From a virus, in IMG/VR virus record IMGVR_UViG_3300030117_008021, positions 35,055 to 69,109 of that record: DNA of 34,055 nucleotides; one strand, 5' to 3'. A model generated the notes under the pieces. It saw only the letters and a program-made list of their open reading frames with translations. It searched no databases and had not been told where the DNA came from. Of this stretch, positions 30,958 through 34,055 are shown one piece after another; position 1 is the first letter of the stretch, and every line of letters starts with the position of its first letter. Made by a program: the position numbers and the translations under genes.

Positions 30958-32211
30958 TTACTTACCTTTTTTACTATATTTACCTGAACACTTCCATTTT
31001 TGTCTAGAAAGGCATAAAGGCGTCCCTCTATCTTTTCCAGAGCAATCTTTTCCGTGAGATTTCATATCTCCATAAGATCTAGCGCAGTATGCGTTACCTT
31101 TTCCAGTTCCAGGTTTAATTCTTGGACCCCCACCTTTTGCTTTGCCCGATTGACCATAAGAAACACACCTTCCTTTGACTCTTCTGGCAAATTTTTTACC
31201 TTTAGATGGTTTGCATGCCTTCTTTTTCTTGGCTTCTTTAAGTTCTTGTTCTTCATCTAAAAGCCCATAGTATAGTGCTTCCTCTAACATGCTTTCAATT
31301 TCTTCATAAAGAGCAATTGATATCTTTTTATTTTCGTCGCCATAAGTTTTACAAGGATCTTGGCCACACCCACAGTTTTTCATCTCATAAAGGTCTTTGT
31401 TTTCTTCTACGGGCACACAATTTGGAACCATTTTGCCGCCTTTATCTTTCATTCCTACTTGTTTATAGCCGTCCCAGCATTTTTCTGTTAGTACTGCTTC
31501 CTCTACTTTCTTATCTTTAGGGTCTTCTGTCTGATCTAGGATTTTTTTGATGCGATCAGACTGGCCTTTATGCATTTTTGAAGCTCCTGCAAGCTCATCA
31601 CTAATTTTTTCAAGCTCTTTTTCGTGTTTAGCTGAGTGAGTTTCAAGTAAAACTTGCGACAATTCATCTTCAATCATAATTTGAAGTGATTCTTTCTTAG
31701 AGTTACCCCAATTTTTAGCGCCAACCTTGCGACATTTAACCAAAGCACCGGATGCATATGCACTTGGCCACACTTTATAGCGAGATTTTACCTTATGATA
31801 GCATGCATCTTTTTTACCAGACTTCTTTTTCTTCTTTTTCTTTTCATCAAGAACAGCTTCAAGCTCTTCAGCTACAATTTTTTCTAAACTCATGTATAAA
31901 TCCTCATTTTTCTTTGATTTTTTCTTTTTTTTCTTGTCAGTAGAGACATACGTTGGCTTTGCAGCGCCTGATTTTTGTGGCTGGCCAGGATCTGCTTCTC
32001 TTTTTCTTCGTTGTGCAGATTCGCGTTCTTTCTTAGACATGCTAGCGCGCTTTGCAGACGATACACACTTAGGTGTAGTTTTCTGTCCAGGCTGTCTTGC
32101 ACATGGTTTTCCTGAAACTACTTGAACCCAGCCCGGCTTTCCGCCTTTTGATTTAGATTTGCTAAACCAATCTCTTAAATTTTCAACTATTTCGTCGTAA
32201 AGATCTTCCAT
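30958..32211 (-). CDS. Lys/Cys-rich DUF5872-like protein
   Basis: 417 residues from ATG 32211 (MEDLYDEIVENLRDW), chosen over an upstream TTG because AGGATTTGATAAAA gives correct spacing. Three small Cys-containing modules are separated by poly-Lys/Glu linkers: KPGWVQVVSGKPCARQPGQK then KCVSS (DUF5872-like); DACYHKVKSRYKVWPSAYAS then KCRKVGAKNWG; and a C-terminal part with KWKCSGKYSKKGK. Such Lys-rich, Cys-pair proteins are frequent in marine phages and giant viruses and may bind DNA or RNA. I-V-E10 is a possible prohead cut. It overlaps the Nudix gene by 29 bases. Confidence 0.68.
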   Translation of the reverse strand: MEDLYDEIVENLRDWFSKSKSKGGKPGWVQVVSGKPCARQPGQKTTPKCVSSAKRASMSKKERESAQRRKREADPGQPQKSGAAKPTYVSTDKKKKKKSKKNEDLYMSLEKIVAEELEAVLDEKKKKKKKSGKKDACYHKVKSRYKVWPSAYASGALVKCRKVGAKNWGNSKKESLQIMIEDELSQVLLETHSAKHEKELEKISDELAGASKMHKGQSDRIKKILDQTEDPKDKKVEEAVLTEKCWDGYKQVGMKDKGGKMVPNCVPVEENKDLYEMKNCGCGQDPCKTYGDENKKISIALYEEIESMLEEALYYGLLDEEQELKEAKKKKACKPSKGKKFARRVKGRCVSYGQSGKAKGGGPRIKPGTGKGNAYCARSYGDMKSHGKDCSGKDRGTPLCLSRQKWKCSGKYSKKGK

Positions 32212-32659
32212 TTTTATCAAATCCTGCTAATTTTAAAGCTTTCTTCAATAAATAGTTAGGTATTTCGCTATTCTCAAGCTCTTTTATCTCTTCGATTGTT
32301 AGCCATTTATAAGCGTCATGCTCAATTTCACCCGTCTCTGGATTGGGTCTGTCAACATTTACGTTTCCGCTCCACTTTTGAGTCAAAAAATAGTGTTTGT
32401 CAGGCTTTGGTTCGCCTAAGTATGTCAAATCAGAGATTTTGCATGTTAGACCAGCCTCTTCATTAAGCTCTCTGACAGCACCGGCCTCGATAGAACCGTC
32501 TTTTTCATCAACATGACCCCCTGGAAGTGTCCATTCACCCTCTCGATCATCAATATCGGAGCGCCTAATAACAAGAAATTGTTGCTCATCGTTAAGACAG
32601 GCAACAACTCCTACTGTTTTTAACTCACCTTCGGTGAGAAATTTGTTCCATTTGGTCAT
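32183..32659 (-). CDS. Nudix hydrolase with short N-terminal extension
   Basis: 158 residues. The Nudix box is GGHVDEKDGSIEAG then AVRELNEEAGL; it has one extra residue before the REL-x-EE-x-G core relative to the G-x5-E-x7-REU-x-EE-x-GU consensus, so catalysis should be checked. The N-terminus MTKWNKFLTEG carries a W-x-K-F-L-T-E pattern akin to the cargo peptides (cut after LTE10). Nudix enzymes cleave nucleoside diphosphates linked to another group, such as ADP-ribose, NADH, dinucleotides or mRNA caps. It overlaps the protease gene stop by 4 bases. Confidence 0.8.
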   Translation of the reverse strand: MTKWNKFLTEGELKTVGVVACLNDEQQFLVIRRSDIDDREGEWTLPGGHVDEKDGSIEAGAVRELNEEAGLTCKISDLTYLGEPKPDKHYFLTQKWSGNVNVDRPNPETGEIEHDAYKWLTIEEIKELENSEIPNYLLKKALKLAGFDKNGRSLRRNS

Positions 32660-33381
32660 TTTCTACATGCTTTAGGTTCATCTTCAAGAGCGATACATAA
32701 TTCTTTGATAGCAAGCTTCATATCTAAGTTTTGAATTGGAGAAACCCAGATCATATTTTCTTGAACTTGCAAATCCGGTCGTCTTTCGATGTCAACACCC
32801 CATAGTATACCAACAATTTCGCCGTTTGTATCATAAATAACGGATCCGCTGCAGCCAAACCATCCATAAGTATTGAGCATAAGCTGCGGGCCTGCGCCAG
32901 GAAGAGTCTCAACACCAGCTACATAGCCACGATATGTCATTAAACTGTGCCATGAAGGATGACCAGAGTAAGTAATAGCTGCACCGATGGGCGCTAACTC
33001 TTCTCTTGGGCTATATTTAAGACCTCTTCCTTCTAAGTGATTGCCTGGCCGCATCCACAACACAGCGATGTCATTTAACGGATCCGCATATACCAACATG
33101 GCTTTTTCTAAAGTATTTCCGTTCATAATAAAATACTCGCTTCCTATGCGGCCGCTCGCCACGTGTTGCGCAGTTAAAACCAATTGCATATCATGGTATT
33201 TTATAATGCTGCCGGAACCATGACCATATCCGTCAGTAATTTTGACAGCGGCTTCTCTTACCTTTTTCTCGTTTTTATTTAAGCCTTCCTCAATAGATAC
33301 TGTTTGGAAGTCTCCGGGAGGATCCGCTAATGCCATAGTCGAAACCATCAATCCCATTAATAAAGCAAATAACTTTCTCAT
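32656..33381 (-). CDS. Exported trypsin-like serine protease (S1)
   Basis: 241 residues from ATG 33381 (MRKLFALL); an earlier ATG at 33387 is too close to AAGGAG. The signal peptide is about 19-20 residues, ending ALAD. The catalytic triad is visible: H73 in LTAQHVA, D104 in DPLNDIAVL and S178 in GCSGSVI. Cysteines sit near the C-terminus (C229, C239). No PDZ domain follows, so it is a plain trypsin/DegP-core enzyme. It should act in the host periplasm, on envelope or virion proteins. A phage-coded exported protease is uncommon. Confidence 0.85.
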   Translation of the reverse strand: MRKLFALLMGLMVSTMALADPPGDFQTVSIEEGLNKNEKKVREAAVKITDGYGHGSGSIIKYHDMQLVLTAQHVASGRIGSEYFIMNGNTLEKAMLVYADPLNDIAVLWMRPGNHLEGRGLKYSPREELAPIGAAITYSGHPSWHSLMTYRGYVAGVETLPGAGPQLMLNTYGWFGCSGSVIYDTNGEIVGILWGVDIERRPDLQVQENMIWVSPIQNLDMKLAIKELCIALEDEPKACRK

Positions 33382-33395
33382 AATCATACTCCTTT

Positions 33396-33557
33396 TTAAT
33401 TATCTTTCTTATGTATGAAAATCACACCAAGGAGCAAAATATTTATTAATGATAAAACTTGAAAGTATACGCTATCATGCCATACACCAAATCCCAGCAA
33501 ACATATATTTGCTGGGATTCCTATGATCGCAGACCATTCCAAAAACTTATGTAACAA
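33396..33557 (-). CDS. Small membrane protein, 53 residues (TTG start)
   Basis: Read directly: TTG 33557, preceded by GAGG at a spacing of 8 bases, to TAA 33396-33398. It encodes two hydrophobic helices, WSAIIGIPANICLLGFGVW and VLSLINILLLGVIFI, split by H-D-S-V-Y-F, and ends HKKDN. It fills the gap between its neighbours exactly. A perfect 12-base inverted repeat lies within it. It may be holin- or superinfection-type, but nothing confirms that. Confidence 0.5.
   Translation of the reverse strand: MLHKFLEWSAIIGIPANICLLGFGVWHDSVYFQVLSLINILLLGVIFIHKKDN
33490..33519 (-). repeat. Perfect 12-base inverted repeat inside a gene
   Basis: AATCCCAGCAAA (33490-33501), a 6-base loop, and TTTGCTGGGATT (33508-33519) pair without mismatch. 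It lies within the small membrane protein frame. The stem has a mixed base composition and no U tract follows on the minus strand, so an intrinsic terminator is unlikely. Confidence 0.8.
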
Positions 33558-33577
33558 AATGTCGCCCTCATTTTTAA

Positions 33578-33832
33578 CTATGAGGTGTTTTGTCTTTTCG
33601 AAGAAATTATTTCAATTGTATTTGGTAAATGCTTCTCTATTGTACTTGTCTTGAAAACATATACATTAACATATGGAAACAAAAGAATTTGATCGAAACC
33701 CTTTTCTGCAACAACCACACCCTTTTCATAATATTCTTCACCATTGACTGTATAACGCCTAACTTGCACCAAGTCGCCTTCAAAAATATCCCATATTATC
33801 TTATCAATTTTTCTGTCTCGTTTTTCATCCAA
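33578..33832 (-). CDS. Hypothetical SH3-like protein, 84 residues (TTG start)
   Basis: Starts with TTG 33832 (MDEKRDRKIDKIIWDIFEGD); AAGG is 9 bases upstream and no ATG fits. The segment EGDLVQVRRYTVNGEEYYEKG, then GVVVAEKG, resembles the small SH3-type barrels at 11159 and 20941. Soluble. It overlaps its upstream neighbour by 37 bases in another frame. Confidence 0.5.
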   Translation of the reverse strand: MDEKRDRKIDKIIWDIFEGDLVQVRRYTVNGEEYYEKGVVVAEKGFDQILLFPYVNVYVFKTSTIEKHLPNTIEIISSKRQNTS

Positions 33833-34055
33833 TCTTGGGCGCCTTCAGTAGTATCAAATTCAGGCGACAGCGCGGCAATAAATTGATTTGAAGACATTCG
33901 CAACACGCACCATTGCCACTTCCAATTTGTGTCTCCAGACATAACTAGTGCGCCCGTGGTTCTTTTATTTTGTAGATCGAGCCCTAGCGCATTAATTTTA
34001 GTTGAAAGCACGCGATTTCTCAAAACCAAATTTTTTTCCTTTTCAACGTCCGCGC
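33796..34055 (-). CDS. Hypothetical protein (5' end outside window)
   Basis: The frame is open to the right edge, so the true start is beyond 34055; a TTG at 34029 is an internal alternative. Readable sequence: basic helical start (ADVEKEKNLVLRNRVLSTKI), then GALVMSGDTNWKWQWCVLRM and an acidic end (WMKNETEKLIR). Unrecognised. Confidence 0.55.
   Translation of the reverse strand, partial: ADVEKEKNLVLRNRVLSTKINALGLDLQNKRTTGALVMSGDTNWKWQWCVLRMSSNQFIAALSPEFDTTEGAQDWMKNETEKLIR

Noticed and set aside
33490-33519. Rho-independent terminator
   Set aside because: No U tract follows on the minus strand and the hairpin lies inside a plausible gene.
1-34055. Cyanophage genome
   Set aside because: No photosystem, plastocyanin or carbon-metabolism genes are seen; the shared marine myovirus genes do not by themselves fix the host.

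Overview
This window looks like part of a large, AT-rich (roughly one third GC by eye) tailed-phage genome, probably a T4-like marine myovirus infecting a Gram-negative bacterium. No terminase, portal, capsid or polymerase gene is present, so the phage assignment is an inference. It rests on gene style (short, overlapping, one strand only), on a fibre-like protein of about 1,135 residues, PhoH, thymidine kinase, HNH, tRNA and tmRNA genes, and on N-terminal peptides that resemble T4 capsid-targeting sequences. Lipoboxes, a beta-barrel-like protein and a periplasmic-type protease point to a Gram-negative host. I see no photosynthesis, integrase or lysogeny gene.

Every supported gene lies on the minus strand, so transcription runs from high to low coordinates. 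(a) 34055-30958: two small hypothetical genes, a small membrane protein, an exported trypsin-like protease, a Nudix hydrolase and a Lys/Cys-rich protein. (b) 30954-21411: an 811-residue unknown, a LamG-like protein, three consecutive genes with near-identical first 14 residues (a 2H phosphoesterase, an ADP-ribosyltransferase-like protein and an unknown), the fibre-like protein, an XhlA-like membrane protein and small genes. (c) 21406-14453: a VOC protein, a zinc peptidase, a ligase-NMNAT fusion, an acidic protein and two membrane proteins with related N-terminal peptides. (d) 14416-13572: a Fis-type regulator and a complete one-piece tmRNA with tag ANNNTHFEAARLAA. (e) 13552-5883: an accessory region with a beta-barrel-like protein, SlyD-like FKBP, sulfotransferase, Hsp20, papain-like hydrolase, vWA lipoprotein, a possible spanin pair, a nucleotidyltransferase, HNH and a Thr-rich lipoprotein. 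(f) 5804-1: tRNA-Thr, tRNA-Gly, thymidine kinase, PIN-PhoH, a zincin, a Cas4/RecB-like nuclease and two GT4 glycosyltransferases.

Two things stand out. The first is a putative virion-cargo module, in which enzymes carry a shared N-terminal peptide ending in an (L/V)xE site, as in T4 internal proteins and Alt. Its members look suited to NAD or RNA chemistry on infection. The second is a phage-encoded ribosome-rescue RNA, in a window that also holds two tRNAs, an RNA-ligase-like fusion and a 2H phosphoesterase. Three promoters share an unusually detailed consensus (TTGACWRCT, then AAGTDGTTATANT), and a weaker fourth lies over a dyad upstream of the Fis-type gene.
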